Shown here piece after piece: positions 40,881 through 52,302 of a stretch of DNA of 64,000 nt. Position 1 is the stretch's first letter. Every line of letters starts with the position of its first letter. The notes beneath the pieces were generated by a model. It did not search any database. It worked only from the letters and a program-made list of their open reading frames with translations, and had not been told where the DNA came from. Origin of the DNA: Cryoendolithus antarcticus (Eukaryota > Ascomycota > Dothideomycetes > Cladosporiales > Cladosporiaceae); assembly GCA_002077065.1 (NCBI GenBank), contig NAJO01000020.1, forward strand, positions 372,001-436,000, in the 5' to 3' direction. A program made the position numbers and the translations under genes.

Positions 40881-41699
40881 GCAGGGCGATTCCGCAGGGA
40901 GGTCTGTACACTAGGATGGACCAAGACGAGGAGCTGTAATGAGATATATCGAGTGCTGGGAGCATTGCAGGAAGTAGTCGTCGTCCTCGTGTGGTCTTGG
41001 CAGACGTTTTGCTAGAGCAGACTGAGGTGTGTGCGGTGTGGCTCGCGTGTACAGAACGGAGGGAGATCCAATGCACATGTGACGAAGCGTGCGGAAGTCA
41101 GCGCCGAACTGGATGCCCCTCATTGCTGTTCATGCGGCAGCTCGAGTGGATTCGGGGTCTATCAGATCGTTGCCGCGCCCGGGTCTTGTGCCTGAAAGAC
41201 ATGCCGCCAATTTGAGATCCTCCGGAGCTTTAAGAAGCAGATCGCTTCACCAAACACCACAGAAGCCATCAGACGCGGAGGCCAACGCTCCTCCTCGCAG
41301 TGCCTTGATAGCTCCGAGATGATTGGCCCTCTGCGGTCCTGTCGACCACCGCATCGCGATGCAGAGCGCCACTGCGTTCGCAGAGAGTCCTTATCAACAC
41401 ACTACTGGAGGACTCGGAGGAGCCTCGCATACCATATAGCGCTGACCCGTGTGGTGTCAAGCAGGGTCCAACTCTGCCGAAGCAGGTATGCTACTTAATA
41501 ATTGTACGGTATCTACATATCTCTTCCTATCTACACTCCCTTATCAGCAGCAGAAAGAAGCCATCGTCTGCTTGTAGGCAGACCATTATGATCCGAGGAG
41601 GCATTGATCCAATGTGGCGGTGCATGGTACACAAGATGCACCTCAGATCTCCATCTCGGGGCGATATGCATCTTGCAGTCCACATCAAGCCCCGGCAGC
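40881..41699. other. Divergent intergenic region, EKI1 / CLC transporter
   Basis: No gene supported; presumed promoters for both flanking genes. Confidence 0.45.
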
Positions 41700-44134
41700 A
41701 TGGCCGAACACGACGAGCACAGCGCTTTGCTCGGAGTGCACCATAACGGAAGGCGACACAGCAGATTCCAGCATGGCAATGAAGATGCGGACTCGTTTGT
41801 CCGCAGCCACGTCACGAAGGAGGAGCAGAAGCTCTCAGAGACGGCCATTGGCGAACGACTTCCGTATAACGACTACACTACGATAGACTGGCTGCATGAT
41901 CTTGTACGTATCCACGCCATCTCGGCCGAAGTCCCTTTCTCACCCAGATTTCCAGGTCAAAGACTCCTACCGCCTACGCTTCATCCACAGTCGCAAAGGG
42001 CTGCGCTTCAAGCTCATATCGCTTTTTGACGAAGCCTCCGGCTGGCTTGCCGCTGCTCTCATCGGCACCCTGACAGCATGCGTGGCATTCGTAGTCGATG
42101 TGACCGAGGCGACGGTGTCAGACTGGAAGCTCGGCTATTGCACGCGTAATCCTTTCCTCAACAGAGATGCATGCTGCGAAGACAAGACTCCCTTCTTCGC
42201 CCGAGGTGGTGTCGAGACTGGCGTAGACTGCAAAGGCTTCCACGAGTGGTCTAATAGTTATGTGCCATCCTTCGCCATCTACGTCGGGCTGGCACTCGTG
42301 TTCAGCGTCATCAGCTCAACAGCGACGATGTTCACGAAGCGATCCCTGCCCTCGACCACCCCAGGTACTGGCAAGGAGAACCAGTACGGCAGCCCTCCGG
42401 AGCCTGTTGCCAGTGGTAAAAGTATGTACATGGCCGCTGGAAGTGGCATCCCCGAGATCAAGACTATTCTGTCGGGCTTCGTGATCCCAAACTTCCTGGA
42501 CTTCAAGGTACTGTTCGTGAAGGGCTTTGGTGCTGTGTTCGCGGTGGCCACTGGTATGTGTCTTGGCAAGGAAGGACCTTTCGTGCACATTTCGACCTGC
42601 GTTGGCTATCTGGTCGCGAAGCACTTCCCGAAGTACCGTGACAACGGGAGGAAGATGCGGGAGATCCTATCAGCAGCATGTGCAGCAGGCCTTAGCGTTG
42701 GTATGTGTACCCTCTGGCTAATCGTGACGATTGATCACTAACAAATGTCCAGCCTTCGGCGCACCCATCGGCGGTGTCCTCTTCAGCTACGAAGAGATCA
42801 GCACCTACTTCCCCCGCAAAGTCCTCTGGCGCGCCTTCCTCTGCTCCCTCACAGCCGCCATGGTGCTCCGCGCTCTAAATCCCACCGGCACAGGCAAGCT
42901 CGTCCTTTTTGAAACCCACTACGGCACTTCCTACAACCCAGTCCACTACCTCGTCTTCGTCCTCCTAGGCGTCGCAGGCGGAATCTTCGGCGGTCTCTTC
43001 TGCCGCCTGAACTTCCTCTGGTCGAAATGGTTCCGCTCGTTTACGCTGATAAAGCAGAATCCAGTCTTTGAGGTGTTTCTCGTAGTACTTGCGACGACGC
43101 TACTACAGTACCCAAACCCTCTGATCCGCGAGCCAGGCGACGTAGTAATCAAGAACCTCCTCGTCGATTGCCGCGACGATGCCTCCCAAAGAACTTGGGT
43201 ATGCCACCAAGAGTCCACGAACAGCAGCACTTACCTCGGCTTCCTAGCCTACGGCACAGTCACGAAGCTAGTCCTCACAATCATAACCTTCGGCATTAAA
43301 GTCCCCTCTGGCGTCATTATACCCGCTCTAGACGCCGGCGCCCTCTTCGGCCGCCTCGTTGGCCAGGCGATTCCGTCCATCTCCCCCGGTATCTTCGCCA
43401 TGGTGGGCGCCGCGGCGTTCCTCGCAGGCGTCTCCCGGATGACGATCTCGCTCTGCGTCATCATGTTCGAATTGACAGGCGAACTGGAGTATATTTTACC
43501 CCACATGATCGCTATTTTGGTAGCGAAGTGGGTTGCGGACGCGTTGGGGAAGGAGAGCGTGTATGACTTGGCGCAGAACATCCTGGGGCATCCGTTCCTG
43601 GATCCAGAGCACGCGATTGCTGCTGTGCAGCATCAAGACGCGAGAGTAGAGGAGCTGATCCCTCCGCAGCAGACGATGGATGAGATCACCGTTGTGGTGC
43701 CGAGATCTAATTGCGTTAGCGTGGAGCTGTTGCGGAAGAAGCTCTCTCAGCTGCAGGCGAGAGGTCTTATGGACGCCGGGCTCGTACTCGTCCAAGCCAC
43801 ACCCATTGGCAATATATGTCAAGGCTACTTGTCTGAGTCGGAGCTGGAATTTGGGCTGAATGAGCTGGCTACTTCGTTTCCTGAGCGCACGGAAGTACGG
43901 CTTCTTGGTCAGGCACCTGATGAAGAGGAAGGGAAGCTGGATTTGAGTCCTTTCGTAGATCGGACGCCGATCACTGTATGTGCGTCGGCGCCGATGGAAT
44001 ATGCTGTCGAGATGTTCGGAAAGCTAGGATTGAGGTATCTGATGGTGACGGAGGAGGGTACAGGATCGCTGGTCGGTGTCATCATCAAGAAGCGATTGGT
44101 GGGTTATTTAGAGGGGCTTGGGCATGCGGACTGA
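41700..44134 (+). CDS. CLC-family chloride channel / H+-Cl- exchanger
   Basis: Three exons, 41700-41903, 41956-42700 and 42753-44134, giving 776 residues in phase. CLC proteins of fungal Golgi/vacuole membranes (Gef1 group) balance charge for the V-ATPase. The Cl- filter GSGIPEIK is at 230-237, and GKEGPFVH with gating Glu274 follows. The next conserved block, after the second intron, is AFGAPIGGVLFSYEEISTYF, whose acidic EE pair suggests an exchanger rather than a channel. GIKVPSGVIIPALDAGALFG and a C-terminal pair of CBS-like segments (ending near GSLVGVIIKKRLVGYLEGL) complete the protein. The start at ATG 41700 gives an N-terminal polar tail. Confidence 0.92.
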
Positions 44135-44258
44135 ACGGCACCAGCAGGAGAGCTTCAAGATCATATGTATCATCACCAGATGACAGGGATCGAGCAGCTT
44201 CCGCAGCATTCTGCTTTCTCGCATTGTTGCGGTATATACGCAATCGAGTACCACATTC

Positions 44259-47240
44259 TCACACCAACCCCAACTTGATCTTCCTCTTCCCCGTACTTCC
44301 CTCCACCTCGTCCTCGATCTTCACCCTGACCTTCTCAAACAACTCCACACTCCTCATCCCCTTGCCAGCCTCCCTCTCAAACCCAAGCCTATACTCCGCC
44401 TGATGGAAGTCGGCCGCCGCGTCTTCAGCACTCGCGACCCCAACTAAATCCTTCACCCTTATCAACCCCTCAATCCCAAACCGCGGCACAAAAACCACGA
44501 ACCCATTGCTAAACACCTTCATGACAAAGGCATCCTCCTCCAACACCCTCCCTTTGAGTGCCTGCCCAACATAGAACTCCACGCTCGCCCGCCCCGCCAT
44601 CTGCGCATTCCGATGCCGCGTGTTGATATTCTTACACACGCCTTCCAGCTTACTCTGAGACTGCAAACTAGCGTCTATAACCTCATACTCAATAGCCGCA
44701 GCGAGCTGACGGTGGACTTCCAGATCCGCGTAGCGACGAATGGGCGAAGTGAAGTGCGTATAAATTTCCGACGCGAGACCGTAGTGTCTGAATTCTGGGT
44801 AGGACTGTGTGCCAGCGCAGAAGTACTCCGCGGACATCATACAGCGCGTCGCTAGGATGCGGACTAGGGTGTTAAAGAAAGGGTTCGAGGCGTCGACGCA
44901 AGTGTCGAGACTGTCGGCGAGGGCTTTGGAGGTATCGGTACGGAGTTCGAGACCTTTCTTGACTTTGAGCTGATTGGCGAGTTCTTCGAAATTTGTTTTT
45001 GGCGGGGCGCCATGACGGCGGAGGAGCGCAGTTTGAGGGAACGCGGAGTGGATTTTGGAGGCGACGGATATGTTGGCGAGGAGCATAAATTCTTCTACCA
45101 GCTGGTTCGTGTCTAGCAATTGCTTGGTTTTGACGTCGATCGGGTCTGAAGTCTCGCTTTCGGCTTCAACGCGGACTTCAGGGGAGGCGAGGTTGAGGGC
45201 TCCAGCGGCCATGCGCTTGGCGCGGAGTTTCTTGGAGAGAATCATGAGGTGGCGCATGCCTTGTGTAAGCTCGTCTACCTGAGACTTGTCGTCTATGCGG
45301 AGTTGGGCAGCTTCGTAACTGAAGGCTTCACGACTGCGGATCACGCTTTTGGTGTAGCGGGAGCTGAGGATGTTGGCTTCTTGGTCGACTTCCCAGATTA
45401 CGCTGAAGGCGAAGCGTTCGACGTATGGCTTGAGGGAGCAGAGATCGGTACCGAGGAGCATGGGAAGCATGTCGATGCGCTTGTCGACGAGGTAGACGGT
45501 TGTACCTCGTAGTGAAGCTTCCTTGTCCATTGCGTTGTTAGGACGTACGAAGTTCGAGACATCTGCGATGTGCACGCCCACTTCGAAGTTGCCGTTGGGT
45601 AGTTTTGTAGCATGCAGTGCATCGTCAATGTCTACACACCCAACCGGATCAATGGAGCAAATGATCAGATCCCTCAAGTCTTGTCGATCACGCCAGCCTG
45701 GGTCATCTATCGAAGTGGGTACTTTCCAGTCATGACCTTCAGCAGGAAGGCAGTCCAACACAGTCTTTGGAAATGGCCGATACTGCACATCCCACTCCAG
45801 CAGCAAAGCTTCGGTCTCAGCACCCTTTGTCTCCAGTTCACCAAGACTACGAATGAAGTGACCGACAGGGTACCGAGACTCGCGATCCCAGGAGTCGATC
45901 GCAACGAGAACACGCTTCCCTAGTAGCTCTGCCGCTTGCCGAGTTCGCACACGCACCTTTGGTATGCGCTTGTCCATGGGTATGAGGAACACCGTCTGCT
46001 GCGAACGACCAGATTTTGACTCTGACCGTACAGAACCGCTGTCGATGTGACCGACATACTGCCGCCAATTGCGCTTTACAATGCCGACGATCTTGGCCGT
46101 TGGACGTGGCTGGTTCTCCAGCCCTGCAGCGTGCGTCTTCTTGACCTCTTCCTGCAATGCTCGGCGTTCTTGCTGCGTCACAATGCCTTCACTCGCTTCC
46201 TCTTCGTCACCCGCGTCCTCGTTCTTGTTCAGCTCGCTCTCCTCGACGACCTTCGACGAAGGCGCTTTCCACTCTGGCTTGGGCAAGATCTCGACAACTA
46301 CCACATCGCCAGAGACTGCTCGATTACTGTACTCACGACCTTGTATGACAAGTGCGCGGTCGAAAGCAGGGACATGCACACTTCCTTCAAGGTAGTTGTA
46401 GGGTGATACATTGAAGATCCCTTGATGCATAGTCCCAGCCTTCACGCCTGTCATCATCGCACTGATGGAAAGATAGTCCGGGTACAACAGCTCAGCTTTG
46501 CCCGTCTTCAAGCCACGCTGCTCGGATATCATATCAAGGAGACGATCCGCATCAGGTAGCTGTGAGGTATAGTCACGCAAAGGCAGCCCCACGACATTCT
46601 CGAGCTTGGCTTTCCGCAAGTTGTCGCGATCGTCAGACAGCATGACAATGGCTGGGAGTCGAACACTCTTCCTCGCCTTGACAGCCTGCTGCAAATGCTC
46701 GATGTACCACGAGCATGCTTTCCTCACAGCGCGGTCATTGCGGTCATTGATCGATTCTCCCGCCTCGCGCTGCACGTACGTCTCAAGTCTGAATTCATTA
46801 AAGAAGACGTAGAAGCGCTTGTCCTCATTCTTGGTCAGCGCGATCAAACGATGATAGAGTGGCAAGCTTCGGTTCTTGACCTCTTCAAGCACAGTCTGGA
46901 GCACGATCACGTCGGTGAAAGCGCCGCCGTCTGACTCAAACAGATCCATCCCACTGAGGAAGGCATTTGTGTCGGGCACAAGGTAATGACCCGATGTGAG
47001 CTGCTTGGTAGCAGGTGGCGTGGCGCTGAGAACGAAGGGCTCTGGCTTCTTGCCATAGCCAACATCCTGTTGATCCAAGCATGATGTACAGAGCTGACTT
47101 GCGCATGGGATGTCTTGACGAAGGTAGACCTCTCGGACGATCTTTTGTACTTTTCCAGATTTGAGTGTTCGAACGTAAGTTTTGCTGCTCAATGTTGTCG
47201 TTGGAGCAGTCGCGGCGTGCGAGCGCTTAAGTGAGGTCAT
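44259..47240 (-). CDS. DIS3: Exosome 3'-5' exoribonuclease DIS3/RRP44
   Basis: Intronless, 993 residues, ATG at 47240. The catalytic subunit of the RNA exosome. The N-terminal CR3-type cysteine motif (CTSCLDQQD) is followed by a PIN endonuclease domain with the acidic site start LVPDTNAFLSG and MLSDDRDNLRKA. Two cold-shock domains follow, then an RNB domain with catalytic aspartates in DPVGCVDIDDALH (Asp537, 539, 540) and VGVHIADVSNFVRP. The RNB domain ends with HYGLASEIYTHFTSPIRRYA, and an S1 domain lies at the C-terminus (VGQALKGRVLEEDAFVMKVF). Length matches the yeast enzyme. It is divergent from VMA13, 280 bp between starts. Confidence 0.95.
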   Translation of the reverse strand: MTSLKRSHAATAPTTTLSSKTYVRTLKSGKVQKIVREVYLRQDIPCASQLCTSCLDQQDVGYGKKPEPFVLSATPPATKQLTSGHYLVPDTNAFLSGMDLFESDGGAFTDVIVLQTVLEEVKNRSLPLYHRLIALTKNEDKRFYVFFNEFRLETYVQREAGESINDRNDRAVRKACSWYIEHLQQAVKARKSVRLPAIVMLSDDRDNLRKAKLENVVGLPLRDYTSQLPDADRLLDMISEQRGLKTGKAELLYPDYLSISAMMTGVKAGTMHQGIFNVSPYNYLEGSVHVPAFDRALVIQGREYSNRAVSGDVVVVEILPKPEWKAPSSKVVEESELNKNEDAGDEEEASEGIVTQQERRALQEEVKKTHAAGLENQPRPTAKIVGIVKRNWRQYVGHIDSGSVRSESKSGRSQQTVFLIPMDKRIPKVRVRTRQAAELLGKRVLVAIDSWDRESRYPVGHFIRSLGELETKGAETEALLLEWDVQYRPFPKTVLDCLPAEGHDWKVPTSIDDPGWRDRQDLRDLIICSIDPVGCVDIDDALHATKLPNGNFEVGVHIADVSNFVRPNNAMDKEASLRGTTVYLVDKRIDMLPMLLGTDLCSLKPYVERFAFSVIWEVDQEANILSSRYTKSVIRSREAFSYEAAQLRIDDKSQVDELTQGMRHLMILSKKLRAKRMAAGALNLASPEVRVEAESETSDPIDVKTKQLLDTNQLVEEFMLLANISVASKIHSAFPQTALLRRHGAPPKTNFEELANQLKVKKGLELRTDTSKALADSLDTCVDASNPFFNTLVRILATRCMMSAEYFCAGTQSYPEFRHYGLASEIYTHFTSPIRRYADLEVHRQLAAAIEYEVIDASLQSQSKLEGVCKNINTRHRNAQMAGRASVEFYVGQALKGRVLEEDAFVMKVFSNGFVVFVPRFGIEGLIRVKDLVGVASAEDAAADFHQAEYRLGFEREAGKGMRSVELFEKVRVKIEDEVEGSTGKRKIKLGLV

Positions 47241-47520
47241 GATGTCGATGATAGATTTGACATGCCCTGGAGATAGTTGGTGCCCCGTCGATCAACTTGT
47301 AGCTGGTACCTGTACATACGAGGTTGCTCAACTTGTCGTTGTCGAAGTTTGATATTCGCGCCACAAGTCAAGTTTCTGCGCCACAGCGTCAGTCGAGGAG
47401 CTCTCGATCTGCCTGCCGACTGGAGCTATGTCACATCGAGGTCATTGACACTGTCGACTGCTGCTTCGTCTGATTGAACGACTCGCAGTGGATTATCTGT
47501 AGTCACTGTCATCCCGCAGC
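47241..47520. promoter_or_regulatory. Shared divergent promoter region, DIS3 / VMA13
   Basis: 280 bp between divergent ATGs of two core genes. No specific element identified. Confidence 0.5.
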
Positions 47521-49019
47521 ATGTCTCTCGACCCGCCAGCATACATCCTCTCGCTACAGAACAACATCAGAGCGCGGCCTATAAGCTGGGATGGCGCAGT
47601 AAGAGCAAAAACAATCACAGAAGACGATCTGAAGAAGATCAAGGCGATAGACAAGGTGCGGAAGGAGCAACGGAAGCAAGTGATTGAGGGCGATGTCGAC
47701 ACATACACGCAATTGCTACTTGGAGGCGGAGACGTGAAGAGCATATTCGAGAGCGCTGCGAAGCGACCAGATATCTTGCAGTACATGCTGGTACTGGCGG
47801 GAGATCTTGTAGATGGCATGTTGAGTGGCCTCCGTTGACCAGAACCCATGCTGACTTGCCACAAGATATACCGCCTCTCGCAAAGTCACTGATCAGCCAT
47901 CCCGAGCCGTTCAAGCACCTGCTGCCCCTTCTCAAACAGTCGCCTAATCCCGAAGACCCAATACCACTTCTTGCATCTGCGCTTCTATCCACTCTTCTTG
48001 GAAATGCCATCCAAGCTAGCTCGAAGTCGACACCCCAGATCGATGATGCTCTGCCCAAGATGTATGCCTACATTGCCCAGCTGAGCAAGCAATCGGACAC
48101 AAACCTCCAGGACATCGCTTGTCAAGAATACTCGGTGCTGTTGAGGACAACAAAGTCACGATCGCTCTTCTGGAAACAGCGCAAGGAGACCTTGCACCCG
48201 TTGATTGACGTTCTACGGACCGCCGTTGGGGGTCGGGACACAGACAGCACACTCGCGAACGGTAGTGGCGGTGCCTCGAGTATCCGCAGCACGGAGAGTA
48301 ACTTCAAGATTGGCGGAAGCGTGAGCTTGCAATTGCTTTACCACATCCTGCTCGTCATCTGGCAACTTAGCTTCGAGGGCAAATTGGTGGGTAGGGGTCT
48401 GGACGAAGACCATGACATAGTGCCATTGTACACAACATTGGTCCGGCTCTCACCTAAGGAGAAGACGACTCGACTACTCCTTGGGACTTTGCAAAACCTT
48501 CTGTCGACCAACCAAAAGACACTGCTGCCGGCCGCCACGGCTGCGCGCCTGCCATCCATCCTGCAAAACCTAAAGACCCGCCATCTCACCGACCAAGACT
48601 TACAAGAAGATCTCGAGAAGCTGACGGCCCTACTCGACGAATACACATCGTCCCGCACCACTCTGGAGACCTACACAGCCGAGCTCGACTCTGGACATCT
48701 ACGCTGGTCGCCTCCTCATAAGAACGTCGAGTTCTGGGGCGCCAATGCCTCCGAGATCATCTCAATGGAGAATGGTGCCTACCTTAATAAGCTGGCCGCG
48801 ATACTAAGCAAGGACTGGACAAGTGACAAGCAAGTTCTGGCCATCGGCTGCAACGATGTCGCGAACTTGGTCAAGCAGTGTCCAGAGAAACGGAGCCAGC
48901 TGGAACGCGCCGGGCTGAAAGCGCGCGTTATGACGCTGATGCAGGATGAGAATGAGAGCGTGCGGTGGGAGAGCTTGAGGGCTGTGGGTGAATGGCTGCG
49001 GTATACTTTCGAGTCTTAG
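47521..49019 (+). CDS. VMA13: V-type proton ATPase subunit H (Vma13)
   Basis: 482 residues from exons 47521-47815 and 47866-49019. Subunit H sits on the V1 sector and is needed for ATP-driven proton pumping, and it silences free V1. SLDPPAYILSLQNNIRARPI and IKAIDKVRKEQRKQVIEGD open the protein. It then forms HEAT/armadillo repeats (TNLQDIACQEYSVLLRTTKS, LQLLYHILLVIWQLSFEGKL) and ends with HKNVEFWGANASEI and ESVRWESLRAVGEWLRYTFE. Only a GC donor (GATG|GCATGT) paired with ACAAG gives the conserved DLVDDIPPLAKSL junction in phase, so this appears to be a GC-AG intron of 50 nt. Length matches yeast Vma13 (478). Confidence 0.91.
47816..47865 (+). other. Probable GC-AG intron in VMA13
   Basis: A 50-nt intron beginning GCATGT and ending ACAAG, with a GCTGAC branch-like sequence about 10 nt before the acceptor. 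The nearby GT donors give a wrong residue or wrong phase at a conserved position. Confidence 0.65.
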
Positions 49020-49896
49020 GCTGTGGAAGAGCTTAGTGCAACGTTGCTGTACAGAGGCTTGCTGCATCATTGTTGCAATGTGTTCGAGAGCCATGTGGTT
49101 GGTACGGTAGCCGGCTAAGTGTGGATAGCGGGTAATTGTATCAAGATCGCTTGTGCAGGGGGATCGTGCGATTGATGAGTGCGGCGTACATGTATCTATG
49201 TCTCTGTCTCACAGCGGAACAATTGGAACTGCCTGAGGCAGGAAGGTCTGTGCCGGAGTGGGCTCCTTCCAAGTGATCGTCGCACCTACACGACGTCTGG
49301 ACCTCGACATCGCTTACGACGCTCTAGGAGTCTTTGTACTCTCAAGGAATATCTTTACATCGATAATTGCATGTACATTTCCACATCTTCCAACGTCCTG
49401 ACCCAACAACATCATCCTCCGCCAAGCCCAGTACTTCATCCGAACTCAACCGGACCACGCAACCGCCATCGCCGCACTGGCGCCTCAGCGGCCTCCAAAG
49501 TACCAACAGTCTAACCATAGCACGAATACGAGACAACTGTACCTGGTACCGACTAGGTCTTCTAACGTCAATGCGCGATGATAGGTACTGGCGCACAGTG
49601 CGCGCTGCATGTTTTTTGCTATATCCTACGGCTCCACGGCCCGGCTTCCTGGAGTAGCCCATGAGCGTCGCCTCCAGTGGCTGCTCCCGCCGCGCCTCCG
49701 GACAGATCGCGCGAGCCTGAACTGACTTCACAAGTCTCACGCACTGTGCGCCGCCGCCGCGGCGTGTGGGGACGGATAGGAAGCGCTTCGTCACAGAGAT
49801 ATGCGTATAGGATTCTCGGCTGCAGCCGGTAGGTTCGATCTTACTTTCTGTTGACCGGTTTCTTGTGATGTCTTGATTTCCTCCAGTCTGTAGTGG
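49020..49896. other. Intergenic region upstream of the Zn2Cys6 regulator
   Basis: About 880 bp. No gene, repeat or RNA recognised. A long minus-strand open frame here has arbitrary composition and was rejected. Confidence 0.45.
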
Positions 49897-51950
49897 ATGA
49901 AGTTTGGCTGGATGCTTACGATGGAGGAGGGGCAAGGATCACTCGAGGATTCGACAGCTAGAGAGACGAGTGCGATCGAGGCGACGCCCGAGACTGCAAA
50001 GAGGAAACGCCAGCCTAGGAACTCGGCTTGTCAGTCATGCTCCGGGCTGAAGATGAAGTGTTGTCCTAGTACTGTACCAGGCTGCTGCGAAAGGTCAGTG
50101 AATGTCGTTTGTTCCGGGTGTGTCAGTCGGCAATGATTGCCAGGGACTCTAGACCGGGACGACTTGAAACAGAGGCGTTGCAGGGTCTGATATCAGCATC
50201 GATTCGTTATACGAGTTGATAGCACGTCGAATCACTTTGTGCGACGCGTATTGATCTACTGCGGGCGTCGCAGTCATTGGTTGTCGACAGGCTTTACTGA
50301 CCATGCTGTAGGTGCAACCGTATGAACAAGCAATGCGTCCCAGCCATCCCTAAGCCTCGCAAACGGCGATCCACGAATGGCTTCTCGGACGAGCACACTC
50401 ATGGTGTGCGCATTACCGACCTTCTCGACGACAGCGTCTCGCCGGACAGAGGCTCGAGCACAATCCCGACATGGACATCATCGAGTTACCAGAACGAGGC
50501 TGCTCGCAAGTACTCCAGCCAGTTGCAACCGACTTACAGTCCCAGACGTCGATGCGAAACCTTCGTTGAAACTGCGGGCTCGAAGACCCATGATCGGCAT
50601 GAGCGCAATATGCTCCAGCATCTGGACCTTGAGTACATCAGAAGCAGCATAGATCGCTTTCGAACCTACCTTGACGCTTTCCCGGTCATCGATCCCAGAC
50701 TCTTGGAAGATCCATCACGGTTGACGCTAACTCGCCCGTTGACTGCGCTCAGCACCTGCTGCGTTACAGCTACTGCGATAGATCCGATGCGCGAGCGATT
50801 GGATACTACGTTTCGACAGTCACTCGCCGACGCTACCATTGTCGATGGTGACAAAAGCACAGACTTGACCGTCGGCCTGCTGATCTACCTCAGCTACGCC
50901 CGACATGCTGCAGAACGGTCGGATATGACGATTATGCTTTGGCATCTGCTCGCCAGTATGGTACGCGATGCCGGAAGGCCGCTACCGGGCCGTAAGGCTG
51001 TCGCTACGGACTTTGAGATGCAGCACGCCGCACTATGTGCGTACATCGCGGCGTTCCATGTCTCGAGGCTCGGCTACAACAGAGCAAGTCCTATACCCTG
51101 GACGAGTGAGCTACAAACATGCGCGGACATTGTTTGCGATTCTTCGCTAGGCGCTACTGCTCAAAGTCTGACGATTTTACTTTCGATCACTCGGGTGCTT
51201 GACGACTTCCATATTAGCTTGGAAAGATCGAAGAGTATTTTGAAGCCTCCTGCTGTCGCACTGGCGAGTTCACTACACGCAGAGTCAAGTGTTCGACAAT
51301 TACGACTGTGTAAATCTCGACTGGCCTCACACTACGAGGCCTCTGCATATACCGCTGCCAGCATCGTCCTCCAGTCTGCCATGCTCGGCGCTTCAGAGGC
51401 CCCGGATCTTTCAGCGCGACAAAATCTTGCTGCCTCGATCAAGACCTACATCGAGGACCTCGTTACTTCTTCGCATTCCGCCTTTCAGTCCGCATCCCAA
51501 ATGCAGTGTGCTGAACTCCTATCGGTCCTCGCCATCCTCCCACGCTTGTATCGCAGTCCATCATATCACTCCCATGCGCACGAGCTGGATGCGGTGCGAA
51601 GCATGTTGAGGCCTGTAGAGCTGCTCGATCGGCTCGTGCGACGCCTTGACGTTGAATATTCCACCGATCACAAGGACAGCGGGGCGCTGGGCGGGTTGGA
51701 AAACTTGATGAGACACGCTGTCCAAGCTGTCAGGCATGCGGTGAAGCGCCATGATGAAGAAGCTGCTTCACACGCCAACGGGACGTTCCGAGCTGTGAAT
51801 CGCGATGAGAATATGGGTGCAGCAAGAGATAATAGTCATGAGGCTCGGTCTGTGGGGTCCAGGGCACTACGTGGCGAGACCGATGAGTGTGATGGCGGAG
51901 TGCTTGAGTACGCATACTGGGACGCACTCGCAGACAGTAACGGGTCATGA
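49897..51950 (+). CDS. Zn2Cys6 (GAL4-type) transcription factor
   Basis: Exons 49897-50093 and 50312-51950, giving 611 residues; a Met nine codons in (49921) is an alternative start. The binuclear zinc cluster is split by the 218-nt intron: Cys45, 48, 55 and 64 come from exon 1, Cys67 and 74 from exon 2 (ACQSCSGLKMKC...CERCNRMNKQC). Spacing is C-x2-C-x6-C-x8-C-x2-C-x6-C, with extra cysteines beside the third and fourth ligands. A basic segment PKPRKRR follows. The remaining 500 residues are mostly helical with conserved-looking repression/activation features but no domain I can name. Target genes unknown; no biosynthetic cluster adjoins it. Confidence 0.8.
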
Positions 51951-52302
51951 TGATGATGGAATTTTGACACAGACAGGCTGTACACCGTCACGCGAATGAC
52001 AAAAGTGGGTCACTCAAGAAGTCCACATGAGTGGCACTGCTAGAGTATACTACGCTACAACAATGATTCGCTTCCCGTGCTGCCTAGAGAACTCTCAAAG
52101 GAGACAAGACTCTCTCCGACAACGTACCCTCCGATCCGCTCTCGTCGCGTTGTCTATATTAGCGTATTCTATCCTGATGGATCGCTGAGCTGGCCCCCTT
52201 ATCTACCACTCGTGTGACTGCGTATGCTGAGACTCTCCACTGCAATGCACAAAGCAACCCCACCGCTCATGCTGCCGTTACGAGCCGTGCACGCGTACCC
52301 TT
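51951..52302. other. Short region between convergent regulators
   Basis: Between the 3' ends of two zinc-cluster regulator genes. Nothing recognised. Confidence 0.45.

Noticed and set aside
49342..49935. 197-codon minus-strand frame upstream of the Zn2Cys6 gene
   Set aside because: It overlaps the start of the regulator gene, is Arg/Gly-rich, and shows no motif.
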